Assembly (NCBI GenBank): GCA_015490455.1
Contig: WFXU01000076.1
Coordinates: 1 to 50,355, forward strand
DNA: 50,355 bases
DNA from: Hyphomicrobiales bacterium
GTDB taxonomy: Bacteria > Pseudomonadota > Alphaproteobacteria > Rhizobiales > Devosiaceae
Direction of reading: 5' to 3'
Of the stretch, positions 31,913 to 40,795 are shown one piece after another. The position numbers were made by a program, and so were the translations under genes. Positions within the stretch are counted from its first letter, which is position 1. Each line of letters begins with the position of its first letter. A model generated the notes under the pieces. That model worked only from the letters and a program-made list of their open reading frames with translations. It searched no databases and was not told the origin of the DNA.

Positions 31913-32641
31913 ATGAGTGAACATATACTTATTGTTGATGATGATTCGCAAATAACTTCTTTTCTAAAGAAATATTTAGAAAAGCAAGGTTTTATAGCAA
32001 GTTGTGCCGGGACGGGGCGGGAAATGCGCTCTATTTTAGATAGAGAAAAAGTAGATTTATTGGTGCTTGATGTTGGTCTTCCTGATGCTAATGGGTTTGA
32101 AATAACCCAAGAAATTAGAAAAAATTCCAATTTGCCAATAATTGTTTTAAGCGCACGTAATGAATCTTATGATAGAATATTCGGTCTGGAATTTGGTGCC
32201 GATGATTATGTTACAAAGCCATTTGAACCGCGTGAATTTATTGCGCGAATCCGCTCGGTTTTGCGGCGAGCAAAATTGGAGCATCTTGCAGCAATTAAAG
32301 TAAATAAGAAAGCACATTTATTGCAATTTGGCCAATGGATAATGAATCTTAATGAAAGAACAGTTATAAATTCAGATAGTAAAAGAGACGCAAATCTTAC
32401 CTCGATGGAATTTGACTTACTAAGAGTATTAGTTGAACAGCCACGCATGGTGCTAAACCGCGATCAATTGCTTGATAGGGCGCGCGGATTTAATGCGATA
32501 GTGGGTGATAGAACTATTGATGTGCATATAATGCGCCTACGGAAAAAAATTGAGCCAGACCATCGCCATCCTACCTTTATTAAAACAATTCACGGTATTG
32601 GCTATTGTTTTTCTGGCGATGTAACACAGTATAAAAATTAG
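31913..32641 (+). CDS. OmpR-family response regulator
   Basis: A 242-residue regulator. The receiver domain (1-120) has the acidic cluster Asp9-Asp11, phospho-acceptor Asp53 (LVLDVGLPDANGFE) and Lys102 (DDYVTKPF). The winged-helix DNA-binding domain (about 135-235) has 'LTSMEFDLLRVLVEQPRMVL' and 'DRTIDVHIMRLRKKIEPDHR'. ATG at 31913 follows GGGAG; an upstream in-frame ATG at 31856 would start inside the promoter region. Divergent from the hybrid kinase, its probable partner. The gene converges with the TPR gene, leaving four bases between them. Confidence 0.9.
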   Translation: MSEHILIVDDDSQITSFLKKYLEKQGFIASCAGTGREMRSILDREKVDLLVLDVGLPDANGFEITQEIRKNSNLPIIVLSARNESYDRIFGLEFGADDYVTKPFEPREFIARIRSVLRRAKLEHLAAIKVNKKAHLLQFGQWIMNLNERTVINSDSKRDANLTSMEFDLLRVLVEQPRMVLNRDQLLDRARGFNAIVGDRTIDVHIMRLRKKIEPDHRHPTFIKTIHGIGYCFSGDVTQYKN

Positions 32642-32645
32642 AACC

Positions 32646-35600
32646 TTACTGATTTTTTGGCGTTAAAGCCCCTTCTGAGCCGTAATTTTCTCTATAGGCA
32701 GTAAGAAACTCATTCATTGAATTAATATCCGCTATTTCGCTAACAACTTTGGAAAATTCCAAACTGGAAATATCAACATCACTGGCAACATATTTGAATA
32801 GCGGCCATTTGGGCGTTTTTGCCATTAGTTCACTATATTTAAGCCTTAACCTATCAAGACCGATAATATCATTATCCAGCACATAACCAACAGCGGCCTT
32901 GATAATATTATTTTGTGCGCTAACTGACAGATTACCCCTTTCAGCTTCCCATTGATAAAGGCGCTCTATTATCTCGGCCGCTTTGGAATATCTTTTGGCA
33001 TTCCAATGGGCATCAATTCTTAACAAATCCGCATCTTTACCACTAATTTTTGCTAATATATCAAGCGCCAAATCCTCGCGTCCCACATCAATAAGGGCAC
33101 GTGCTTCTAAAATTCGTCTTTGTCTTTCTAAACTTGCTGGAATACCGGCTAATCTAGTTGAATTTAGCACTCTAATTGCCTTTTCCGGCTCTTTATTCGC
33201 CAAATAAATAACCGCTAAATCAGCGGCAATCTGCACTTTTGCTACCCCTTCAAGCCTTTCATCAACCTGATATTGCAAAAGTTCGGCCGCTTGCTCAAGC
33301 AAATCTACTTTTACTAAACGGCGGGCTAAATTTCTTATCATTTGATCGCCCTTAGCTCCAGCAGGAGTAAGATAACGATAATCATAATAAAGGCTGAGTG
33401 CTTTAACAGGGTCTAAACTCTCGGCCTTGCCATCAAGAAATAGGGCAGAAAATTCTTGCTGTGCTAAATGCAATAGTTCGTCCGTGCTTTTTCCGGGTTC
33501 TAAAAATTTTGCATATTGACGAACACTAGCAAATGCCTCCCGATAATTTGCGGATTCAAAATATAATTTTGCTAATAATTCAAGCATTTTTACTTCGGTT
33601 CGCCCTCCTCGCCATAACATTATTTCATAGGCGAGAGTTTCGGCTGCCTGAGCGGAATTTAGCCGACCCATTTTACGCAATAATTGCACAGTTTGATAAA
33701 TTGCTTCTGCCCGCGCCGGTCTATTGTCGCTGGAAATTACCTGCCCGTAAGTATCAAGCGCTTCTTCATATCGTCCCTGACTTTCATCAATTCTTCCCGA
33801 GAGAATAATATATTTTCCTAAATCCGCCTCATTAAGAATAGCGGTTTCAATTTGCGATAAATATCTGATTGCTAAAGCAATATCGCCATATTCTATTGCC
33901 GCTTCTGTTGCTGAAAGGAAAAATCTATTTTTAACCCAATCCGGATAATTTTCAATTACTACTTCTGCGCTTAATGCATCTTCGCGCGCTCCCTTATAAT
34001 CTTCCAAATTGTGTCGGGCGATAGTTCGCCAAATCATTGCGTCCATTTCATTGACTATATTTTTATTATTCAATAATTCCAAAGCCTGCCTGTTTCTATT
34101 CGTTAAAACCAAAGCGGCAGCTTTAGTAATTTGCATTGCGGTAAAAACAATATTTGAGGATAGTTCGCTTTCTGCCAAATTTAATATGCCCAGCGCCTCA
34201 TATGAAAAGCCGTTGGCAAGGTTAAATTGTGCCAAATTTAGCAACATTTGCGCTTTTTCCCCCTGACCAGCACTGGCGGCTAATTGTGCTAACCCATTTT
34301 TTCTATCTCTAAACCTTCTTGGATTTTTCTCAATTAATGAATTAAGATCTATAAAGCCGGCGCGACTTATCCCCTCTAAATCCTGTGCATTACTAACTCT
34401 GGCGGATTGCAAAGTGGAAATAATTAACCCCCTTTTTGAGCTTATTTTTAGCACACCATCACTTAAACCCAGCAAAATATTTTCATGTAAGGGTTGAATA
34501 ACTATACCATGCACCGTCTTAAGTGCCTTAAATTCTACAAAAGATTGCTCCCTTAATAAGGATAAGGTAGGAGGAAAAACCGTAACCACCTCTAAAATAT
34601 CGCCAACTTCAGGATCACGAATTTGATGAATATTAGCAGCCCTATCTAACCTAGCAATAATTTCAAACAGGCCCTGCGCATTTTGTTTCTTTTCTAAACT
34701 TATCTGCTCACCCGGCGTTAAAATAATGTCGCCAAGAGAAAGCACCCAAGAGCGCCCCTCAGAGCCAAGAGTTGCTAATTTATTTGCGGGCAAATTAATA
34801 CGGACAATAGAAGTGCCAGAGCCATTAATAACCGAATAACTATCGCTAAGAATTGCAAAATCAGCAAGATTAGCGGGCTCTTTAATAAAGGCATATGTTT
34901 CAAATACCATCCATAATGTTTGTCCGCGCTTAAATACGGCAGCCGCAGTTTCATCTTCAAAAGGATAAGTGATTTTAATAGTGGATCCCTGTTTTTCAAT
35001 TTCAGGTTCAACTATTTTTCCTCTTCCGCTCGCCGCCGAAATATTAATTGTAACTTTTCTATCAGAAGAATTATTAAATTCTTCTCCCAATAAATCTCCA
35101 TTCTCCCCTATGTTTCCTTCTCCATCAGGTAAAATAGAAGCAAGATCAACTTCCCCCCTAACCCCATCAAGCAAATCCACATCAATAATATATTGTCTTT
35201 TTGAATTAGTGAAAAAACGCGGCTTTACTCCTTTGGCAAATTCAATAAAAATTTTACTGCCCTCAACATCTACTTCATTTCTGACCGAAATAATTTCTTT
35301 AGGTAAATCAATATTAAGCTGATAAAGATCTATCGGCACCGGCCAATCAAAACTTAATATGCCCTCCTGCTCTCTAAAAGAAAATTCAGCTTCAACATCA
35401 ATAGACCAGTCAACTAATAAGCGCACAAAACTGGGATGTTTGCCAACATGCAAAATAGCGGTTGGATTATTTTCACGAATAAATTTTTCTTTTTGCTTTT
35501 GCTCGGCTAACTTCAATGCTTCTTTTGTGCGAAGCGCTAATTTTTCAACAACCTCTTCTGGCAGGCCTGGTAGAGCTCCCTGCCAGTCTGCGGGCAAAAT

Positions 35601-36011
35601 ATCAATGAATAATTGCTCCCCCGCCTCCATTTTATTAATAAGAAAATCTTTACGTAAGGCAAAGCGAATACCCATTTTGTCTGGATCTGTTCTTGAGGCA
35701 ATGATGAATTGATCTAAAATTTCGCTAACATTAGGCGAAGTAAAATTCACCGGCTCAGTAAATTTCAAAATTAAAATATTATTTTCTGATCTCAAACTAT
35801 ATTCGGGCAAATCATAACGTTCTTTGAAATTAATTATTAAGCGCGCATAATTATCAATCTTTTCTGCATATAAATCGGCTTGCAATATGGGTTGAGCATT
35901 TACACCATTTACGACACTTACGGCCATAAGAATAGTAACAAAAAAATATAGACAAATACACCTAAACTGGCAAAAAACCGCCTTTAGTGAAAATTTACCT
36001 TGCTTATTCAT
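32646..36011 (-). CDS. Large TPR protein of the flagellar gene cluster
   Basis: A 1121-residue exported protein. A hydrophobic helix at about residues 17-38 serves as signal or anchor. The N-terminal half contains beta-rich, AMIN-like segments ('YARLIINFKERYDLPEYSLR', repeated at 'SFVRLLVDWSIDVEAEFSF'). The C-terminal half is a run of TPR-like helical pairs, for example 'LAQFNLANGFSYEALGILNL' and 'QVISSDNRPARAEAIYQTVQ'. It is the last gene after fliL, fliM, a DUF6468-like gene and a motE-like gene, so a periplasmic role around the motor is likely. I do not recognise a named orthologue. Confidence 0.72.
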   Translation of the reverse strand: MNKQGKFSLKAVFCQFRCICLYFFVTILMAVSVVNGVNAQPILQADLYAEKIDNYARLIINFKERYDLPEYSLRSENNILILKFTEPVNFTSPNVSEILDQFIIASRTDPDKMGIRFALRKDFLINKMEAGEQLFIDILPADWQGALPGLPEEVVEKLALRTKEALKLAEQKQKEKFIRENNPTAILHVGKHPSFVRLLVDWSIDVEAEFSFREQEGILSFDWPVPIDLYQLNIDLPKEIISVRNEVDVEGSKIFIEFAKGVKPRFFTNSKRQYIIDVDLLDGVRGEVDLASILPDGEGNIGENGDLLGEEFNNSSDRKVTINISAASGRGKIVEPEIEKQGSTIKITYPFEDETAAAVFKRGQTLWMVFETYAFIKEPANLADFAILSDSYSVINGSGTSIVRINLPANKLATLGSEGRSWVLSLGDIILTPGEQISLEKKQNAQGLFEIIARLDRAANIHQIRDPEVGDILEVVTVFPPTLSLLREQSFVEFKALKTVHGIVIQPLHENILLGLSDGVLKISSKRGLIISTLQSARVSNAQDLEGISRAGFIDLNSLIEKNPRRFRDRKNGLAQLAASAGQGEKAQMLLNLAQFNLANGFSYEALGILNLAESELSSNIVFTAMQITKAAALVLTNRNRQALELLNNKNIVNEMDAMIWRTIARHNLEDYKGAREDALSAEVVIENYPDWVKNRFFLSATEAAIEYGDIALAIRYLSQIETAILNEADLGKYIILSGRIDESQGRYEEALDTYGQVISSDNRPARAEAIYQTVQLLRKMGRLNSAQAAETLAYEIMLWRGGRTEVKMLELLAKLYFESANYREAFASVRQYAKFLEPGKSTDELLHLAQQEFSALFLDGKAESLDPVKALSLYYDYRYLTPAGAKGDQMIRNLARRLVKVDLLEQAAELLQYQVDERLEGVAKVQIAADLAVIYLANKEPEKAIRVLNSTRLAGIPASLERQRRILEARALIDVGREDLALDILAKISGKDADLLRIDAHWNAKRYSKAAEIIERLYQWEAERGNLSVSAQNNIIKAAVGYVLDNDIIGLDRLRLKYSELMAKTPKWPLFKYVASDVDISSLEFSKVVSEIADINSMNEFLTAYRENYGSEGALTPKNQ

Positions 36012-36104
36012 ATTATCTCATTGCCAGTTCTTAGCCCATATATTTAACTATAAATATTTCTTTTTAACGCCTTCTTACCAGCAAGAATAATTTTACTATT
36101 CAGA

Positions 36105-36854
36105 CTATTGGCCAATTATTTGTGGCAAATTTGACAAATCATCAACCGGCTCTGCAAAAGTCGGCTCTGGCTTAATCATAGCTAAATTTTGAGTTAGGGA
36201 CATTGCTTTTTCCGTATTCATTTTAGCTAAAATAGGCGCCATTTTTCTTGGATTTATGGCGCGCGCTACTTTAAGTAAAATATCCATATTAAGTTCATCA
36301 AAAATCTTTGCAGCATCACCCGGCTTCATATTTTCATACATACTGATGAGCCCTCTAAATTGGGCGTCATCAATTGCTTTTCTTTCCTTTACAAGCGCAG
36401 CAATTTTTGCTTCAATTTCTTCTAAAGAAGCAATTCTTTCTGCTAATCTGGCCTCAGCAGCATCAATCAGGGCTGTTCTCATTTCTAATTCCTCGCTCAA
36501 TAGATCAAGTTCCATTCTCCTCTCACTTAATCTTTCCAGCACCGCCCTTTCAGTATTATTAATCCCATCGCTTGAGCCTAAGGGGATTTTGTCTCCATCT
36601 CTGGTTTCAGCAAGTGGTATTGCATCAATTGCATTGCTATTTATTGGCGCCTGATTTTTACGTGAAAATAATGTTTCACTAGCCCTATCTGCTGCCTTTA
36701 TTTCTTCTTCGCTAAGTTCTACTTGCTGTTGCGCTTTGGCTTTTTGCGTGCCGGATAAAATATATTCCCCTTGAGAGAATAGCCCGATTCCCTTAAATAT
36801 TAATAAGGCTAACGCCGCCATAATTACAACCGGCAGCAGGCGGATTGAATTCAT
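36105..36854 (-). CDS. motE: MotE-like flagellar protein
   Basis: A 249-residue protein with an N-terminal membrane helix (about 5-25), a long coiled coil (about 95-165, 'ERAVLERLSERRMELDLLSE' onward) and a C-terminal MgtE_N-like domain ('MYENMKPGDAAKIFDELNMD'). This is the layout of MotE, a periplasmic chaperone of the stator-associated MotC in Sinorhizobium. Its ATG overlaps the stop of the preceding DUF6468-like gene (ATGA). The motE name is by architecture and context; motC is not in this window. Confidence 0.7.
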   Translation of the reverse strand: MNSIRLLPVVIMAALALLIFKGIGLFSQGEYILSGTQKAKAQQQVELSEEEIKAADRASETLFSRKNQAPINSNAIDAIPLAETRDGDKIPLGSSDGINNTERAVLERLSERRMELDLLSEELEMRTALIDAAEARLAERIASLEEIEAKIAALVKERKAIDDAQFRGLISMYENMKPGDAAKIFDELNMDILLKVARAINPRKMAPILAKMNTEKAMSLTQNLAMIKPEPTFAEPVDDLSNLPQIIGQ

Positions 36855-37267
36855 GCCGCATTCTCCCTACGCCTCTGAAATTCACGTAATTTTTGCAAAG
36901 CAGAATTGGCACTGGCCTTTTTTTCCTGTTTTTTTATTGATGCGGCATCGGTAATTTGCGCAATTTTTTGTATCACTGCCTGCCCGGCACTAACATGATT
37001 AGCCAATTCCACAGCAAATTTATCTGCCTCCTTAAGACGAGCGCTTAATATCATATCTGCTTCATTAGCGCTTTCTTTTAATCCGGCAATTGCACTATTG
37101 GCCATATTAGTTGCCTTAATAAGATCGCCTATCATTTGTTTGAGCGCATCTTTATCGGCATGTAATTTTTTCAAACGCTTATTCAGAATAAAACAATAAG
37201 CTATGGTCATTATAAGCAAAATGGCCACGCTAATTTCAACAATCATACCATAGGGGAGCATATTCAT
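36851..37267 (-). CDS. DUF6468-like flagellar-cluster protein
   Basis: A 138-residue protein with one N-terminal membrane helix (about residues 8-28) and a coiled-coil cytoplasmic region ('KLHADKDALKQMIGDLIKAT'). Proteins of this shape directly after fliM are annotated as DUF6468 in alphaproteobacteria; their role is unknown. It overlaps the fliM stop by 4 bp and the MotE-like gene by 4 bp, so translation is coupled. A second start (MLPYG) two codons later is equally plausible. Confidence 0.7.
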   Translation of the reverse strand: MNMLPYGMIVEISVAILLIMTIAYCFILNKRLKKLHADKDALKQMIGDLIKATNMANSAIAGLKESANEADMILSARLKEADKFAVELANHVSAGQAVIQKIAQITDAASIKKQEKKASANSALQKLREFQRRRENAA

Positions 37268-38457
37268 GATTTTTTCTCCATTTTTTCATCAAGCGCTTCA
37301 AATACCGCCATAGTAACTTTTGGTGGTTTAAGCGGCTGTGTTACTCTGACCGATATATTTTTACCCACATGCCCCATAACCGCTTCGCAAAGTTCAACAT
37401 CACCGCAGCGTAATTTTATCGGATCGCTCGGGGAGCGATCAAACACAAAACTATCACCAACCTTAAATTCCATAAATCTGGATAGGGGAATATCCATTTC
37501 ATGCAACACCGCCTCAATAATTGTCTCTGAGGCATAAACTTCCGTTGCTAAATGCCCCTCCCAAACCATATCGCGGCCAAATTTCTCACCCATAAAGGCC
37601 TGTAATAATTGTTCGCGAATTGGCTCAATTGTTGCGTATGGGAATAATATTTCAACTTTGCCACCTCTATCATCCATATCAATGCGCAATTCAATCAGAA
37701 TAGCGGCATTTGCTGGCTGCGAGATAGTAGCAAATCTTGGATTAGTCTCTAATCTTTCAATGTGAAAAGTCACTGGGGTTAATGGCTCAAACGCCTTTTT
37801 TGTATCCGCTAAAATAACCTCAATCATTCTATTGGCGAGCGTCATTTCTATTGTTGTATATGGCCTCCCCTCAACCCGAACCACACTTGAGCCACGCCGC
37901 CCACCTAATAATACATCTATCATTGAATAAATTAGCGATGAATCAACCGTTAAAAGACCATAATTATCCCATTCTTCGGCCTTTATCACACTTAATATAG
38001 CCGGTAAGGGAATAGAATTAAGATAATCTCCAAAGCGCACCGAACTTATGGAATCTAGTGAAACTTCGACATTATCAGAAGTAAAATTTCTCAGAGAGGT
38101 AGTTGCTAGGCGCACTAACCTATCAAAAACAATCTCTAACATTGGCAAACGCTCATAAGAAACGAGCGCTGAATTTATTAGAGACTGAACCCCTGAAAGC
38201 TCAACCCCATCATCAGCATTTGGGTCAAAGCCGAGCAAATTATCAATTTCATCCTGGCTAAGCACGCGATCAACTGAGGCATTATTACTATCATCTTCAT
38301 CTTCACTTCCCTCAATCATGGCAGCCCATTCAGCTGCCATTTCATCATCGCCCCCCCCTCCTGCTGCTCCGGAGCTTTCAGAATTGTCACCCTTAGATTG
38401 CTCTAAATCGCTCAAATCCCATTCAGAAGATATGTCCTCTTGTTCGCTTTCGCTCAT
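37264..38457 (-). CDS. fliM: Flagellar motor switch protein FliM
   Basis: C-ring subunit that binds CheY-P and switches rotation. The CheY-P-binding motif 'LSQDEIDNLLGF' is at about residues 67-78, preceded by a long acidic, low-complexity extension. The middle domain ('LPMLEIVFDRLVRLATTSLR') and the C-terminal SpoA domain ('LKFKVGDSFVF'-type segment near 325) complete the protein. The 397-residue length reflects the extension. Its start overlaps the fliL stop by one base. Confidence 0.93.
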   Translation of the reverse strand: MSESEQEDISSEWDLSDLEQSKGDNSESSGAAGGGGDDEMAAEWAAMIEGSEDEDDSNNASVDRVLSQDEIDNLLGFDPNADDGVELSGVQSLINSALVSYERLPMLEIVFDRLVRLATTSLRNFTSDNVEVSLDSISSVRFGDYLNSIPLPAILSVIKAEEWDNYGLLTVDSSLIYSMIDVLLGGRRGSSVVRVEGRPYTTIEMTLANRMIEVILADTKKAFEPLTPVTFHIERLETNPRFATISQPANAAILIELRIDMDDRGGKVEILFPYATIEPIREQLLQAFMGEKFGRDMVWEGHLATEVYASETIIEAVLHEMDIPLSRFMEFKVGDSFVFDRSPSDPIKLRCGDVELCEAVMGHVGKNISVRVTQPLKPPKVTMAVFEALDEKMEKKS

Positions 38458-38969
38458 TATTGCACCAATATTTCTTTGAATAAAATATTATCTATTTTTG
38501 CCGGATAAATCGCCAAATTAACCCGCTTTAATAATTCCTGCTTTAACCTATATATGCCAGCTGATCCTTCAAGATCGCTGGGGCGTAATTCGCGTAAATA
38601 TACCTGAAAAGCATCCTCTACCCTTACCATTCTAGGAGCAATAATTTCCATCATATCTTCTTGCGACATTTCTAGCGAAATTTTTAGCTTTAGAAATTTT
38701 TGCGCTTCATCACCAATTGTCGCAAGATTTACCGTAATAGGCTCCATATCATAAAAAAATACCGGTTCAGCCTGTTCAATAACATCCTTCTTTGCCCCTG
38801 AGGAAAATAAAAAATAGTAAGCCGCCCCACCTCCTCCTGCTAATAATAGGAAAAGCGCCGCACCGATTATTATAAATAGTTTTTTCTTTCCCTTAGCAGG
38901 CTCATTACCTTCTTCATTCTGAGCCTCATCGCCCTCTATATTTTCTTCCTTATTTTCTTCTTCTGCCAT
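38457..38969 (-). CDS. fliL: Flagellar basal body-associated protein FliL
   Basis: A single-pass inner-membrane protein that associates with the stator. An acidic cytoplasmic tail (residues 1-28) is followed by a membrane helix (about 30-52) and the periplasmic FliL domain ('PITVNLATIGDEAQKFLKLK', 'EMSQEDMMEIIAPRM'). The 170-residue length is normal. First gene of the fliL-fliM-DUF6468-motE-TPR operon and divergent from flgF. Confidence 0.9.
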   Translation of the reverse strand: MAEEENKEENIEGDEAQNEEGNEPAKGKKKLFIIIGAALFLLLAGGGGAAYYFLFSSGAKKDVIEQAEPVFFYDMEPITVNLATIGDEAQKFLKLKISLEMSQEDMMEIIAPRMVRVEDAFQVYLRELRPSDLEGSAGIYRLKQELLKRVNLAIYPAKIDNILFKEILVQ

Positions 38970-39162
38970 TTAGCCAGCTCATTCATTTGAGAATCTAATA
39001 TTATTCTTGAGAATAGCTAAAACCCACATGGTTAATGAAAGGTTACTTTTCTTGATTAACTAGGAAATTTTTGCCCGGTAAATTTTGCCTCAAAAGCAGA
39101 ATTTTACCCCAATTCCTACCATTCATCCTTTTAACCATCTGATTTAATTGAATTTTTATTTT

Positions 39163-39177
39163 TGGCACAATTTCTGC
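39163..39177 (+). promoter_or_regulatory. Sigma-54 (RpoN) promoter of flgF operon
   Basis: TGGCACAATTTCTGC has the complete TGGCAC -24 element and the -12 GC at exact spacing. It lies 64 bp before the flgF ATG in the 271-bp divergent region between fliL and flgF. The same class of promoter is used by the flgE operon in this window. Confidence 0.7.
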
Positions 39178-39240
39178 ACCTAATTTTGCGAGCCCAATGC
39201 TTGGGGAAGCGGGTGGGCAAATATACGGGAGTTTAGCACT

Positions 39241-39978
39241 ATGGAAAATGTGCAACTAATAGCTTTGTCACGGCAAATTGCCCTACGTAGGCAATTAGAT
39301 ATTGTTGCTAATAATATTGCTAATATAAATACTAGCGGCTTTAAGGCGCAATCTTTATTGTTTGAAGAATATAAAATGCCCATCGCCCGCAATAATGATT
39401 TTATCAATAATGATCGTATTCTTTCTTATACTCAAGATTGGGCGACATTACATAATTTTTCTGCTGGGGCAATTGTGCAAACCGGCAATCTATTAGATAT
39501 AGCGATAGAGGGGGATGGTTTTTTAGCGGTAAAATCGGGCGATGAAGAACTTTATACCAGAAATGGCGAATTAAAAATTGATAATAGTGGATTATTGGTT
39601 ACGAACTCTGGCCTACCGGTACTTTCTGAGGGTGGAGAGATAAGATTTGCGCAAAATGATACTGAAATTATTATTGATAATAAGGGATATATAATAACCA
39701 ATAATGGGGCTAAGGGGCGTCTAAAAATTGTTTCCTTTGAAAATCCGCAAAGCCTTGAATTACGCGGGGGAAATTTATTTAGCGGACAAAATGCGCAACC
39801 AGATTTAGCAAGCAGAATTTTACAAGGCTCATTAGAGCGCTCAAATGTTTCGGGAGTAGCCGAAATGGCCGAAATGATACGTATTAGCCGCTCTTATGAA
39901 GCAATTGCTCAATTACAGAAAAGTCAGGCAGATTTAAGGCAAAAAGCTATTCAAAAACTTGGCTCTTTACAAGCATAG
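39241..39978 (+). CDS. flgF: Flagellar basal-body rod protein FlgF
   Basis: Proximal rod component. It begins 'MENVQLIALSRQIALRRQLD' and 'IVANNIANINTSGFKAQ', with the central 'GDGFLAVKSGDEELYTRNGE' and C-terminal 'GSLERSNVSGVAEMAEMIRI' typical of FlgF. Length 245. First gene of flgF-flgG-flgA-flgH, the Caulobacter/Rhizobium order. Confidence 0.93.
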   Translation: MENVQLIALSRQIALRRQLDIVANNIANINTSGFKAQSLLFEEYKMPIARNNDFINNDRILSYTQDWATLHNFSAGAIVQTGNLLDIAIEGDGFLAVKSGDEELYTRNGELKIDNSGLLVTNSGLPVLSEGGEIRFAQNDTEIIIDNKGYIITNNGAKGRLKIVSFENPQSLELRGGNLFSGQNAQPDLASRILQGSLERSNVSGVAEMAEMIRISRSYEAIAQLQKSQADLRQKAIQKLGSLQA

Positions 39979-39991
39979 ATAGGATTAAATT

Positions 39992-40777
39992 ATGAAAGCA
40001 CTTTATATTGCAGCAACTGGAATGGCAGCGCAGGAAAGAAATGTTGAAGTTATTTCAAATAATATTGCCAATATGCGCACCACTGCCTTTAAGCGTCAAC
40101 GCGCTGAATTTCAGGACCTATTATATCAAAATTATCGGCGCGCCGGCGCGCAAAGTTCAGCCAGCGGGACAGAAATTCCGGTGGGAGTAGCCGTTGGCTC
40201 CGGCGTTATGACTTCCGCTACTGCCCGCATAATGTCACAGGGTAATATCTCACCCACACAAAAAGAATTGGATATAGCAATAAAGGGTGAAGGATTTTTT
40301 GTAGTTAATCTGCCAGACGGGCGAACAGCCTATACGCGCGACGGCTCTTTTGAGCGCGATTCAAGCGGGCAGATAGTCACTGTTGACGGTTACTCAATTC
40401 AGCCAGGTATAATTATTCCTGCTAATGCGGGCTCAATTTCAATCAGCGCCGATGGAATGGTTGAAGCATTTTTAGACGGACAGACAACCCCCACACAATT
40501 GGGGCAAATTCAGTTGGCCAATTTTGTAAATAAGGCCGGATTGGAGGCAATAGGTAATAATTTATTTGTTGAAACTGGCGCCAGTGGAACTGCACAGATC
40601 TCGGTTGCCGGTGAAAATGGTTTGGGAAATTTGCAGCAAGGTTATTTGGAGCTTTCAAATGTGAATTCGGTTACTGAAATTGCAGATTTAATATCCGCAC
40701 AGCGCGCTTATGAGATGAATGCGCGCGTTATTTCCGGCGCCGATGAAATGTTACGTTCAGCAACGAAGATGTTTTAA
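39992..40777 (+). CDS. flgG: Flagellar distal rod protein FlgG
   Basis: Distal rod protein of 261 residues. Motifs: 'MKALYIAATGMAAQERNVEV', 'ISNNIANMRTTAFKRQRAEF', 'KGEGFFVVNLPDGRTAYTRD' and the C-terminal 'EIADLISAQRAYEMNARVIS'. It starts 13 bp after flgF. Confidence 0.96.
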   Translation: MKALYIAATGMAAQERNVEVISNNIANMRTTAFKRQRAEFQDLLYQNYRRAGAQSSASGTEIPVGVAVGSGVMTSATARIMSQGNISPTQKELDIAIKGEGFFVVNLPDGRTAYTRDGSFERDSSGQIVTVDGYSIQPGIIIPANAGSISISADGMVEAFLDGQTTPTQLGQIQLANFVNKAGLEAIGNNLFVETGASGTAQISVAGENGLGNLQQGYLELSNVNSVTEIADLISAQRAYEMNARVISGADEMLRSATKMF

Positions 40778-40795
40778 TTTGATTGGTTAAAAATA

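Noticed and set aside
31810-32130. 107-residue N-terminal extension of the hybrid kinase
   Set aside because: It would overlap the divergent response regulator gene and promoter region; the protein from ATG 31809 starts properly before the first membrane helix.
39043-39255. 70-residue open frame on the minus strand between fliL and flgF
   Set aside because: It covers the sigma-54 promoter and flgF start and has no protein family signature.
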